Assembly (NCBI GenBank): GCA_026119935.1
Contig: JALRMH010000021.1
Span: forward strand, 584,659 to 648,658
Reading direction: 5' to 3'
Source: Endothia cerciana
Lineage: Eukaryota; Ascomycota; Sordariomycetes; Diaporthales; Cryphonectriaceae
DNA length: 64,000 nt
The position numbers and the translations under genes are program-made. The notes beneath the pieces are model-generated. The model searched no databases, had not been told where the DNA came from, and saw only the letters and a program-made list of their open reading frames with translations. Below, one piece after another: positions 20,970 to 31,841 of this stretch (its first letter is position 1; each line of letters starts with the position of its first letter).

Positions 20970-22108
20970 ATGTCTGTGACCAGCGACCCAGCAGCGGTGG
21001 CGGCATCACCGTCGTCGCCGCCCGGGCGGGCGAGGGGCGCGTTCATCGTGCTGGAGGGGCTGGACCGCAGCGGGAAGACGACGCAGGTCGGGCTGCTGCG
21101 GGAGAGGCTGGCCGGGGCGGGGCGGGAGGTGGAGGTCGCGAGGTTTCCCGGTGGGTGTTATTTCTTCCTTCTTCCCTTTTCCTTCCTCTTGCCGTTCCTG
21201 ACGTGTGGTGGTGGGTGTGAGGATGAGAGAGGCCTGGGCTGGCATGCATGTGTGTGTGTGTGTGGGGGGGGGGGGGGGGCGGTGTCCCGGGTCGGATGAG
21301 CTCGCCTGGATGGCATGGAGACCCCCGGAGAGCGAGAGTGAGAGAGAAGACAGGCATGGAGGACGAGGATCGTCGTGCCTACGCCGCATTAAGATTCTGG
21401 CCGGCCTGTCTGTACTGGGCCGACGGGGGCAGGGAGGGCTCAGGCGGGCTACTGGCTCGTCCTGTATATCGACAGGGCCCTCGGCGGCTCTCCTCTCGCG
21501 GAAACACCTCTCTGGAGTCCTGGTAACCAACTACCCCACTGACCAGCCGTATAGACCGCACGACCCCGACCGGCCAGATCATAAACGCCTACCTCACCTC
21601 CTCCTCGGCCGCCGACCTGCCGGACCAGGCGATCCACCTCCTCTTCACCGCCAACAGGTGGGAGGCCGCCCCGCGGCTCGCCGCCCTGCTCGCCGGGGGC
21701 ACCACCGTCGTCTGCGACAGGTACTACTACTCGGGCATGGTCTACTCGGCCGCGAAGCGGAACCCGGCCCTGCCCCTGGGCTGGGCGCGGGCCCCCGAGG
21801 TCGGGCTGCCGCGGCCGGACCTGGTGGTGTTCCTGGACCTGGACGGGGCGGAGGCCGGGAGGCGGGGCGGGTGGGGCGAGGAGAGGTACGAGAGGGGGGA
21901 GATGCAGGAGAGGGTGAGGGCCCTGTTCTGGGGGCTGAAGAGGGGGGAGCACGGGGACCTCGGCGGGGAGGAGGCGGAGGACCTCGTGGTGGTGGACGCC
22001 GGGGGGAGCGTGGAGGGTGTGGCGGGTGAGATATGGAAGGTCGTTGCGCCGAGGGTGGAGGAGGTAGAGAAGGGGGCCGTGGGCAAGGAGGTGAGGAGGG
22101 TCTCGTGA
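20970..22108 (+). CDS. CDC8: Thymidylate kinase (dTMP kinase)
   Basis: Two exons, 20970-21150 and 21555-22108, encode 244 residues. The P-loop LEGLDRSGKTTQ is at about residues 28-39. The splice joins ARFP to DRTTPTGQ, recreating the conserved FPDR(T/S)TxxG dTMP-binding segment. HLLFTANRWE and the DRYYYSG motif (DRY of the family) follow in order. The enzyme phosphorylates dTMP to dTDP with ATP, an essential step in dTTP synthesis; budding yeast CDC8 is the reference. Length fits the family (about 210-240) with a short extra N-terminus. The intron (21151-21554) is 404 nt, long for this genome, and contains a (TG)n stretch and a 16-base G run at 21264-21279; no internal exon is needed because the protein is complete across it. 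The neighbour downstream is convergent GTP cyclohydrolase I. Confidence 0.93.
21264..21279. repeat. (TG)n followed by poly-G run of 16
   Basis: Lies inside the intron of the thymidylate kinase gene. Confidence 0.9.
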
Positions 22109-22120
22109 TGCGAGGGATCG

Positions 22121-22151
<31 letters not shown>

Positions 22152-22812
22152 TTGGGGATGTCTCCGCGTGTGGCCAGGCACGGAATGAAGATGGGAGGAG
22201 CCGTGTTGGTGACCTCGCGGCACTGAGCAGCGCAGCCGCCGGAAGTACGACACACGATAGGGTATGAGAGCAGGGCACGATGGGGCGAGAGAGAGAGAGA
22301 GAGAGAGACGTGGAACATCGCCAGGAGTCGGAGGAGGGTTCACGTGGATTTGATTATCCGGTCCCTTAAACCAAGGGAACACATTCCCGGTGCCCCTTCA
22401 TGCTTCCGGGTATGAGATGTTGAGCCCACAAAACGCCATTTTGAACCAGCCAGCCAGCCACCCAGCCAGCGTGCACTCCCCTGATGCTCTGCAATGTTGA
22501 ATATCATGATGGCGGGTATGATGAATGCCTATGCGTGTGACGCACGCCATCCTCACTGCCTTGTCCATTTCCTTCCCCCCCCTCCCCCCCTCCCCCCAAA
22601 ACCCCCCCCAAAAAAAAAACGCCAGACCATATGCCAGAATCCAGAATGCTCGTGATGAGAACGCGAGAGAGCCTTGGGCGTTGCCGCCACCTCTATAATG
22701 AGTTGATCATTCGCCAATGTTCCGTAAACCGCCCCCCTACTTCTTCCCATACGCGTGCTTGCTGCTGCACGCAGCGGACATACCATAAATCCTGAAAAGT
22801 ATCGTGTGGTGA
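22109..22812. other. Convergent intergenic between thymidylate kinase and GTP cyclohydrolase I
   Basis: No gene. It contains a 29-base poly-A run at 22121-22149, starting 12 bases after the kinase stop codon, a (GA)n repeat at 22287-22308 and a C-rich/A-rich junction near 22577-22619. The stretch should hold both 3' ends. Confidence 0.65.
22121..22149. repeat. Poly-A run of 29
   Basis: Immediately 3' of the thymidylate kinase stop codon, hence within its 3' UTR or encoded poly-A site. Confidence 0.9.
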
Positions 22813-23884
22813 TCATCTGTTGATACCGATCAGGTTCAGGAACTCGTTTCTCGTCTTTTCCTTCCTCTCGAAACAGCCCAGCACACAGCTCGTGATGGTG
22901 CTTGTGGTGGTCTTCTCCACGCCGCGCATGACCATGCACAGGTGGCTGGACTCCATGACCACCGCGACGCCCTGGGGCTTCAGGACCTCCATGATGGCGT
23001 TGGCGACCTCCTTAGTCAGTCGCTCCTGTATCTGGAGCCGGCGGGCGAACAGCTCTGCGATCCGGGGCAGCTTCGATATGCCAATGACGTTCTTGTCGGG
23101 GATATAGCCAATGTGCATCTGCGGTAACGCATAGGTCAGCTTTCCGGTTCCACCGCATTCGCTACCGATGTTTCCCCCCGCCCCCCTGGGACTGTCCAGA
23201 GCAGAGGGGGTGTGGATCACGTACCTTGCCGGTAAACGGCACCAGATGATGCTCGCACATACTAAAGATCTCGATATCCTTCACGATGACCATCTCGTTG
23301 TGCCCCTCCTCAAAGATGGCCCCGTTGACGATATCCCGCACGTTCTGCTGATACCCCTTTGTGAAGAACAGTAGGGCCTTGGCGTACCTCGCGGGCGTCG
23401 CCAGCAGGCCCTCCCTGTCGGCGTCCTCGCCGACGCACTCGAGGATCGTCCGCACCGCCCCGCACATCTTGGCCAGGCGCTTATCGGCCTGCTCTTTCGT
23501 CTCCTCCAGCCTCTCGCGCGTGCCCCTGCTCGGCCGCGAGAGGCCGTCGAAGTCGATCACGGGGCTCGGCGAGCGCGTGATCGTGCCGGGCGGCGTCGCC
23601 GCCGCCTTCCCGCTGGCCCCATCGGTCTCCTCCTCGCGGATGGTGGGCACCCTGTTCTGCTGCTGCTTGGCCTTCTTGGCCTTCTTCTTGGGCCTGTCGG
23701 CGGGGATGTCTCGCGGGTCGCGCGCCGGGGCGCTCAGGCTGCCGGGGCGCTCGTGCCCCGCGGCGCCGCCGCCGTTAAGGGACTTGCTGTGGTGCTTGCG
23801 CTTCTTGCTGGACCGCTCGTCGCCGGAGTTGTGCCGCTTGCGCCGGCCCGAGTCGGAGGAGCTGGCTGTGCTTGCCGCGTCCAT
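22813..23884 (-). CDS. FOL2: GTP cyclohydrolase I
   Basis: Two exons, 23884-23225 and 23118-22813, give 321 residues; the 106-nt intron is phase 0 and joins VPFTGK to MHIGYIP exactly as in the family. The catalytic domain starts near residue 130. Zinc ligands are in the CEHHLVPF motif and the later Cys of SSHLCMVMRGV; the EGLLATPARYAKAL segment is also diagnostic. The enzyme converts GTP to 7,8-dihydroneopterin triphosphate, the first step of folate (and tetrahydrobiopterin-type pterin) synthesis, acting as a homodecamer. The first about 125 residues are an extension with basic clusters (GRRKRHNS, SSKKRKHH, KKKAKKAK), then the DFDGLSRPSRGTRER segment typical of fungal enzymes. The basic clusters look like nuclear signals; whether they work is unknown. 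Product assignment is very secure. Confidence 0.95.
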
Positions 23885-24651
23885 GTCTGCGAGGGGGGGG
23901 GGGGTTGTCGAGGCGGAGGACTGTTCGTAGTGTAGGTCTGAGGTATATTGATTGCGGGAGGAAGGGGTTCTGCGTCGTAAGCAGTCACAGCAGCCAGGAA
24001 GAGAGCGTATATCGGAGGATCAGGGTCAGGCAGGCTGGTGTCCGACTCATGTGATGGAGAAGATTAACCTCTGGTCGATATCCTCGGGTTCTCTGGTAGA
24101 CTTGGAGCGATTGGGGACCCCAGAGAGGTCCAATTGGCGCTCGGTCTGAAGTGGGAGCAGTATATGAGGTCACGACGACATTGCAGAAGAGGTTGGTTCG
24201 GAGTATCATAGTTCGCGATGAGGTTCTGGTCATGACTTTAGAAGAAGAAAAAAAAGTCGCCGAGGCTGAAGCCGAACTCCGGGGTCTGGTTCCTGCATCG
24301 GCATGGTGGGGCTCACCTCGAGGCGCTAGCCACGGTGGAGCTAGTGGGCCTCTGGGGAGGGGAGGGGGGAGCTGTTGGGGCCTGTGCACCCACTACCTGC
24401 TGCTTACACCACAGACTGCCGTAGTAAGTTACCACCTGCTAACGTTACCTGGGCCGCTGACCTAACCACCCCGGTGGGCCAGCACTTGACCCTGAACGAC
24501 GTCAACTCCCGCTCTAGAAACCGACACCACAACGCATTCTCCATTCTCGTCATACCCAGAGGCTATCGATCCCCTCTAGCTTCTCCCACACCAGGCTGGC
24601 CCCTCTCGCCTGCTCTGCCAACACCCGCAGCTTGTAGATCCCACCGCCGAG
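23885..24651. other. Divergent promoter region between GTP cyclohydrolase I and TAF11
   Basis: The two genes point away from each other and share this 767-base interval. A G run at 23888-23899 lies in the cyclohydrolase leader. No other gene is seen. Confidence 0.65.
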
Positions 24652-25857
24652 ATGAGCTCACCACCGTACCAGAGCCAGACCTCCCCGCCCGCGCACTCGC
24701 CGCCCTACCCATCAAACGCCCAGCTCCCCTCCCCAAACACCCTCGCCAACGGTACCTCCTCCGCCAGCCGCAAGCGCACCGCCGGCGACGCCGCCCACGC
24801 GCCCGCGCTCAAGCGCCGCAAGGCCTCCACCATGTCCGTCGCCTCCGCGACCTCTGCCCACCCCCTGCGCCAGACCTCCTTCCCGCCCGAGGAGTCGCCC
24901 TTCGCCGGCCCCCGCTCCCCCAGCGTCGGGCCCCTCGACAATGCCGACAACGTGAGCATGGTGTCCGGGTCAGCCGTCTCCGCGACTGGTGGCGGTGGTG
25001 GCCGCGGTCCGCGGAAGCGCGGCAGGAAGAGCAAGGCCGACAAGGCCCGCGAGGCCGCCGAGAAGGAGGGCACCCCGAGTGTGGTCGGCGGCAGGGCGAT
25101 GACCGTCGCGAGCGGCAGGAGCGGGGCCGGCGGGGCCAGGAGCGCCGTCGATGGGGATGCCCCCGATGACGACGAGGAGGACGAGAAGGACATCAAGGCC
25201 AAGATGGGCGTTGCCCAGTTCGAGCGGAGCAGGGAGGAGCGCGAGGAGGAGAAGAGGCTGCGGTTCATGCTGGTGCAGCAGATGGATGCGGACCAGGCTG
25301 AACGATACGAGATGTGGCATGCGGCTAAATTGACCGAGGCTACCGTTCGAAGGGTCAGTCGCGGCCGCCGTCCTTCTCGTGGCTGCTACTGCTACGATGG
25401 TGCAGGGCAGGTGCTAACGTACCCTACCACATAGATCGTCAACGCCACAGTCTCGCAATCGGTACCGGCTAATGTCTGCAAGGCCATGCAGTCTGTCGCC
25501 AAGGTCTTCGTGGGAGACCTCATCGAGGCATCACGCAAGGTGCAGTCGGAGTGGGTGGCAAAGACCGGCGAGCCGCAGGCCGAACCGGGCGTCAAATACC
25601 CCGAGTGGCCGTACGAGGAAGAGGAGCACCTGGACGAGAGCCAGGATGGCCGGCCCAGGTCCATCCACCCGAAGGTCAAGCCCAAGGAGCCGCCTCGGGG
25701 TGCCCTGCGTCCCGACCACGTCCGCGAGGCTTGGAGGCGGTACAAGAACGGGGCGGAGGGTGGGAACGTGGGCAACCTTGGCCTCTGGCACAAGCAGCAG
25801 AGCAGCGGCGTTGAGAGGTTTGGTGTCAGGACCGGCGGCCGTCGTCTGTTCAAGTGA
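24652..25857 (+). CDS. TAF11: TFIID subunit TAF11 (TAFII28 histone-fold)
   Basis: Two exons, 24652-25353 and 25435-25857, encode 374 residues; the intron splits the histone fold in phase 0 and rejoins TEATVRR to IVNATVSQ. The N-terminal about 170 residues are Ser/Pro/Gly-rich and disordered, with basic RKRGRKSKADK. An acidic stretch (DDDEEDEKD) precedes the domain. The TAFII28 domain at about 190-280 contains RFMLVQQMDADQAERYEMW, then SQSVPANVCKAMQSVAKVFV and GDLIEASRKVQSEW. A C-terminal REAWRRYK segment matches the family end. TAF11 pairs with TAF13 by histone fold and helps TFIID load TBP onto promoters. Length is larger than yeast or human because of the disordered N-terminus, as usual in filamentous fungi. 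Confidence 0.93.
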
Positions 25858-27184
25858 ACGGATGCTATCCCTCAGACACGGGGTGAGTCGGCAGATATAG
25901 CTAGTCACGAGGCACACACACAGTCTTGATGCTACGACTCGGATGGTTTCGAAGCCCAAATGCATACGAGAGCAGAACAATTTATCGGGGCCACGATGCA
26001 ATATGATACCCGCCGCAGGTTGACGCTTCAAGGGCACGACAACAGCGGCATCATTCCATACACAATGCAAGGAGTTTATAACACTTTTGGGTGTGATGAT
26101 GATGATATATATATTGGACGGCGCTGATCCTGCAGATGGGAAGTTCTATAAGCCGTTCGCAACTAGCCATCAACACACCATGTTCATGGACCTCCGCGCT
26201 TCAGCTGGATGAGCAGAGGGTTTATGTTTTTGTTCGGCCTTCTGCTAGCCCGTCTCTTTCTTGCTGCTGCTGCGGCTGCGTTTCATTCGTACATGGAACA
26301 GTTCGGACACTTTTCCTTCCAGCTCTTTTGGGGGGGGGGGGGCGGGGTGTGTGCTGGAGAGCCCAGAATGAAACTGCTTGTTCGTACGCTCTAGTTCAAA
26401 TTCACTTTGGCTATTCCACCTGGTGATGAATGGGCTTTGGCTAATACCATCTCCATTGGGCTGCAGGTGGTCCTATATACCTAATCACCACAATTCGGCC
26501 AGATGCTCATACAACTCCCCACTTGTGCACTCCTCGTGATCTTGATAGAAGACAATGAATCTCAATATGTGAACACAGCATGGGCGTATGGTGCCCCCAC
26601 CACTCTGCCCCAGCTCTAGTCATTGAGCTCACACGAACGTCAATGCCAATGCCATCGCCTCACAACTGTGCCCAAGCTGACCCCTGATGAAAAGCTGATC
26701 CAAGGCTACGTTGATGAGTGACATGTATAGCCCCACCCGCACCCAGGTAATAGCAAAGGCAGCCAATTAGTTTGTACCCGTAAAACGCTGTAGCATGGAT
26801 GATGCGATGCGGCGGCGCCTGCTCAAGACAGCATGGTAGTATTCTCATTCTAGGAGAGGTACGGAGAGGAGTTAGAAAGGCCCGGTATATATTGGACGTG
26901 TCGTGCCAACTCCTGAGCGCCCACAGGTGAACCGGAAGACTGGCCAGCGTCGGCGAGATTAATCTTCTGGGTGGGTATGGTGTCCCATGGCATGGTCTGA
27001 TCTCTACACTGTGGTACTTCTTCCTTCAGGTGATTTTACAATCCATTGTTGCAATCTATATATTGCGCTTCAGAACCCCCAAATACGCCTTGCCGTATGC
27101 GAGTGATGCTTCACCGACCAAGGCTGACGTGACTATCCTCTCGCCTGGGTTGAACGCCACTGCTCTCGGCCACATGGATCATTA
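25858..27184. other. Intergenic, no gene seen
   Basis: Contains a (GAT)n patch near 26095-26106 and a 13-base G run at 26330-26342. Composition falls towards AT after about 26.4 kb. It holds the 3' ends of two convergent genes and nothing else I can support. Confidence 0.55.
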
Positions 27185-28464
27185 TCATATCAGGTTCTCC
27201 TCGCCTTTGGCCTCAAGAGGCTTCCTCGCGACCATCAGGAACATGGGCGTGAACAGCCTCTCCTTACCACCCAGAACCAGTGCTTCCGCCGCCTGGGCAA
27301 GGCTGTCACCCGTCTTCTTCGTGCCCGGCGGGGCCAGCCTCAGCGTCTCAAGGGTCCCCATGAACCCGTGTGCCAGCCAGCGCCCCCACCTCGTCATCCT
27401 GAACGTGCCCAGCACATCCCACACGTTGGTCGCGTACCCCCGGCCGCTGCCGTCCAGCGGCCAGTACCACGGCGCTGGGTCCACCCCGTCGACAAAGCGC
27501 TCTGCCAGGTCCTCCGCCTCCAGCAGCTCGAAGCCCGCCGCCTTGATCGCGGCCAGGGCGTCCCCGGCCTTGACCATGTTCGCGATGCCGTCGCCCTGCT
27601 CGATGTCCAGGCGGCACTTGCGGTGGTGCAGGTTGTCGTTGTCGTACCTGTCTGTCATGACCCACTCGTACACGCCGAACACCCCGCCGGGCTTGAGCAC
27701 CCTGTAGACCTGGCTGTAGACGCCCTCAAGGCTCGGCGCGTGCACCGTCGCCTCGATCGCGTACACGGCGTCGAAGGTCCCCTCGTCGAAGGGCAGCCGC
27801 ATGAAGTCGCCCACGACGAAGCGGCAGTTGCCCGCGAGGCCGTCCTGCTCCGCGTACCGTGTGGCCCGCTGCACCTGGTACTCGTTGATGGTGATGCCCG
27901 TGATGTAGGCGCCCGTGAACTTGGCGATCTCCCGCGCCGGCCCGCCGACGCCGCAGCCCACGTCGAGGACCTTCATCTTCGGCCTGATGCCGATCGCGTG
28001 CGCGAGGTAGTGCTCGTGGCGCGCGATGGCGGCCGCGAAGGCCTCGCGCGGGCCGAAGCGGCAGAAGTGGAACGACTGGGACCAGCCGTACTCGTAGAAG
28101 TCGGTGGCGAGGTTGTAGTATTGCCTCGTGAGGGAGGCGTAGTCCTTTGTGCGGTCCTGGAGGCGAGGGTTCTCGTTTTAGTGAAGTGGCCGTTGAGAGC
28201 GGAGGTGTATGAGGGACTGCGGGATGGGAGTGAGATGAGACGGCCGGGGGCTCAACAGTGACTTACAGCCCTGGTGGCCTCGGTCTCGTCCTTCGCCTCC
28301 TTGTTATCCCAGTGCTGGAAGTACTCGTCCACTGCCGCCCGCTGCGCCTCCTTGTCCTTCTTCAGCATGGCTGAGAAGCCCGCGTCTGTCGTGGCGGTCC
28401 CTCTGTGCATGGTGTTTTCGAAAGTCATGTCCCTGGCCAGGGCGACATCTTGACCGGGTGCCAT
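27185..28464 (-). CDS. ERG6: Sterol 24-C-methyltransferase (ergosterol pathway)
   Basis: Two exons, 28464-28267 and 28156-27185, give 389 residues, the usual fungal ERG6 length (about 375-390). The intron is 110 nt with GTAAGT and CTCCAG. I chose the ATG at 28464 (MAPGQDV) because fungal ERG6 starts similarly; the frame stays open upstream. SAM-binding motif I is LDVGCGVGGPA at about 129-139. Motif ATVHAP and the YEWVMTDRYD segment follow, and GIANMVK and PWYWPL match the sterol-binding region. The N-terminal DEYFQHWDNKEAKDETEATR and YNLATDFYEYGW are also diagnostic. The enzyme transfers a methyl group from SAM to C-24 of zymosterol, giving fecosterol, on ER or lipid droplets. Three CGAATAC repeats about 210-290 bases upstream suggest sterol-responsive regulation (separate entry). 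Confidence 0.94.
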
Positions 28465-28674
28465 CTTGAAGTGCGAGTTTCTGTCTTGAGGAACTGATGG
28501 CGCAACACAGATGCTTCTAAGGGTGACTCTGCGCACGATGAGAGAGGATGCTACTACTCGAAGGCTTGAGAATAATGATAATGGTCCTGGAGATGGGCTA
28601 CAAGCTGGTCACAGACATCTTCTCAAACGGCTTGGATGTTGTCTTTAAATTGCAAAGCATCAATACCGTGAACC

Positions 28675-28752
28675 CGAATACTGGGAAGCCTGACCAATGG
28701 CGTGTAAGTGTTCCCGAATACGCCATTTTGGTCAGCATGAATCCGAATACGA
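28675..28752. promoter_or_regulatory. Three CGAATAC repeats in the ERG6 promoter
   Basis: CGAATAC occurs at 28675-28681, 28715-28721 and 28744-28750; the last two read CGAATACG and CGAATACGA. All are in the same orientation and lie 211-288 bases upstream of the ERG6 start. A CCAAT box is present near 28694. In Fusarium graminearum the sterol regulator FgSR is reported to bind ERG promoters through an element with CGAA repeats, and Upc2-type factors bind TCGTAT-containing sites (the complement of ATACGA). A role here is inference from spacing and similarity. Confidence 0.5.
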
Positions 28753-29946
28753 CAGCACCGCAAGCCAGCCGCAGGAAGGGTCAATTTAAGCTAGGGCTTC
28801 TCGAACGAATTGAACGTCTACGTTAATCCGGCGGTCTACTCCGGCTTCCAGAGGTTCTTTTATTGTTCACTTCTGTCAGAAAACCCCCGTGGCACGAAGC
28901 AGTGTATGTCCAATCTCCGGGAGGTTTTTCGATTGCTGATATGAAATACGTGGAGCCGTCTGGCCATAATTAGGGGGCTGCTCGGGTTGGGGCCTACGGA
29001 GCCACGCCCGACCCTATGCAAGGCTGGAGCCATCTCAGGTTTGATAGATACAGATATCGAATGCCTGTTTATGACCCCCAAGAATAACTCTTGAATGCGT
29101 CTCATAGTTGAACAACTACGTGTCATCTTGTGCTCAAGCGCTGAGAGCGGACAGGACGCCCAGCGGATTGAGGGATCCCTAGGGATTCCACCCCAAACAA
29201 ATCACTTGTGCACAAAGGCTACCGAATTCAGTACTTAGCGCTATGCCATCAACTTACTTGCTGATAAGAGGTGGGGATATTGCCAGCACATCGTGCCCCA
29301 CGATCCACCTCCCCCTCATGCTCTTAAACGAGTCTTTACGTATAGAGCAGCACCATTGGTTATCACATTTCGTGAGATCTTCCGTGGCCTTGGATACAAT
29401 TTACGATCATTTTAAGGTGGCATCCCTTGTTTGTCTTACTTGCCACGACACCACAGATCTGAACCGAAGAAGTCGGCCCCTCTATGTACATGAGCTTGGA
29501 ATAGACCCAGAGACTTGCTGTGGAAGGTTCGTGCTTTGAAAAGTTGGTTTTATTGTTGTGACATTTCTACATATTTCTGTTCTCGTTTCAAGCAAGCTAC
29601 GGTCAAGGTTATCCACCTCAAAGGAAGCCAATTTATTCCCACCGGAGTTTCAACAGCGATACGGCCGACATATTGGCAGCAAATCACAAACCTACTGATC
29701 AAGACGGACTCGCGGACATGGCCGAATGACTTGAATTCCACTTGCAGTCTCACACATTACTGCGCATTTCTTTTCCAATTATGTAGATCAGACGTAGCAG
29801 CTGTGCCTCCTGCTCTCCTTGTAAGCCTCAACTTATATCTGATTACAGCAGCCTTCCATATGTGCCCTTGAACATCCTAATAATAAAGCTGTAAAGGCAT
29901 CGGTGAATTTCCTGAGATGTCTGCCGGATGTACCTCTCCCTGACCT
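28753..29946. other. Intergenic, no gene seen
   Basis: Beyond the ERG6 promoter the sequence is of balanced composition, with only short unremarkable frames. No repeat or mobile element signature was noticed. Confidence 0.5.
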
Positions 29947-31841
29947 TCAGTCCTCATCCCGGTGCATTGAACCGCTCAAAACTGTTCCTAGCATCCCTAG
30001 GATCGCCCGACGCGTATCATCCTGCTTATCCTCCGGAAGATCACGAATGGCGACAGCCAAGTTGATGATGCCTCGATCGATATCCGCAGGTAAGCGCCAA
30101 GACGAGAAGATGGTTGTCATACGGCTTGTGAAACTTGCTTGGTCTTCCTGGGGTAGCTGGCGGACAGCGATCAAAGTCTCAAAGGCTTGAGTGACCACAT
30201 TATTGCTGATAGTGGGCTGCTGATGAGAGGCCGTGAGTGGTAGCTGTGAGCCTCTGACTGGAAGTTGTGTGAGACTTGCCGTGGCGGTGGTGTCGGCTGT
30301 GGGAGGGGGGGGGTTGTGAGAAGGCTCCTTGCGAGCATGGAGACCTTCATGTTGATGAGACACTTGACCCCGGGTTGTTGAAGTTGTAATCCCTCCCTTC
30401 GCTGTTACAGTACCTGTGATAGACGCTAGTGGCTGCCCAACACGTGGTAATAGATCCCGCTGGTCGTGGTCCTGCCTCGGTGCAACAGAAGCCATGGAGG
30501 TCAGATACGGCCAGCTTCGGACATTCTGTGCCCTGTGCGACGAAGGGTAATACATTGCTTCGTGCTTGTTGTTTCTTGTTGTCTGTGGGGTCAGCTTCCA
30601 CTGCTGAAGGTCGTCCGAGGTCATGACCGCCAACTCGGAAGGAGTCAAGACCCCAGTGCGAAATCCAAGAAATAAGTCACTGCTCTTCTTCAAAGCCGCG
30701 GAAAGTGCTCGTATCTGGTTGAAATAGTCACATAGCCGCTGATGAGACTCAAATGCAGCACGTTCGGCTTCGACAGCAAGCCGCTCTCGAGCGTCATCCT
30801 GCAATGGCGTCCGGCCGTTCTCTCCGCTGCACATATATGTCTCGTCGGCACATATCAGTGCTCTTCGAATTTGCCTGGCCGGATTCTTGTAAATATCGGG
30901 TAGCTGGGATATGAAAGATATCTTCTCGTGGGAAATCCGTTGAGGTGGACTAGCAGCCGGTTCTGCCGTCTCACTGTCGTGCTCACTTTGGGCGCGTCGA
31001 GGAGGAGTCGAGTCTGCTAGCATATGCGGGGCTTCTGTGGGGGTTCTGCTGTTGTTAGTTACCGTATGCGGTATGAAGCCTTGAAAGAGCTATAATGTTG
31101 CTCGTACCCTAGCAAGAAAACGTAGCAGCACCTCGTGCCGACCGTTTGATACAGCTCCTGATACTGGACAGCTTCCGGCGGTAGCACTGTGCAGCTCAAC
31201 CGGCGTTCCTGATCACCAGATGTCCTGCAGCGATCGCAAAGGGCCTGGATGCCGACGGCTCTAATTAGGATTGTGATCACCCTGAGGTAGCGGCGACAGT
31301 GTTTTAGATTAATCCCCTGAGCCCACTCTTGGCTCACATCTCGCTTTCTGGGGAGCTCCATGATTTGAAGAAGTGCTTTTCTCTCCTGAATACTGGTGCT
31401 TCTTAAAAGGTTTTTCAAGAGCAAATTGGGAAAATAGGGTCTAGACCATGTGTCCCACAGCTCGAACAAGCTATAGGATTGCTGCTCTGTGTAGGGCCCC
31501 TCCTCGCCGCCGCCTTGGTGTGTCTGTGGCCATGGTTCTTCCGAGTCTCCTTCTCGTGTTTGAGGAGCTCCCTGCTCGGCCCGCCCCTGGAGGTGTCCTC
31601 CTCCTGTGGGACGATCGGCCTTTCGTTGGATGTGTTGCGGTGGGTTTACCAACTCGGTGCCTCGAGGTAGATGACAAGCATTGCTGTAGTCATCATCGCT
31701 GAAGTCATTATCGATGATTTCATATACGTGACGCTGTTGGCGATGCCGTTGGCGCCTTTTCAAAGCCATGGGCTCATCGCTGGTCCGTGACCCAGAGTCT
31801 TCATCGCTAACATGCCCTCTAGCCATACTGCTTGCCATCAT
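29947..31841 (-). CDS. Unknown fungal protein with DUF3716-like Cys motif
   Basis: I join two long frames as one gene: exon 31841-31108 and exon 31048-29947, with a 59-nt intron (GTACGAG donor, TAACTAAC branch, AACAG acceptor, phase 2). The product is 611 residues. The N-terminal part is acidic and polar. A Cys motif at about 213-245 (CDRCRTSG, then LSCTVLP, then GTRCCYVF) resembles DUF3716, a fungal-specific module with CxxC...C...CxxC spacing of unknown role. Downstream, GVLTPSELAVMTSDDLQQWK at about 360-380 loosely resembles the end of the TFIIS central domain. The remainder is polar with a helical C-terminus. No localisation signal. The function is unknown; a nuclear role is only a guess from the acidic N-terminus and these resemblances. 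The two frames might instead be separate genes. Confidence 0.55.

Noticed and set aside
28548..28826. 92-codon plus-strand frame
   Set aside because: Lies in the ERG6 promoter; repeats within it (NPN) come from the CGAATAC array.
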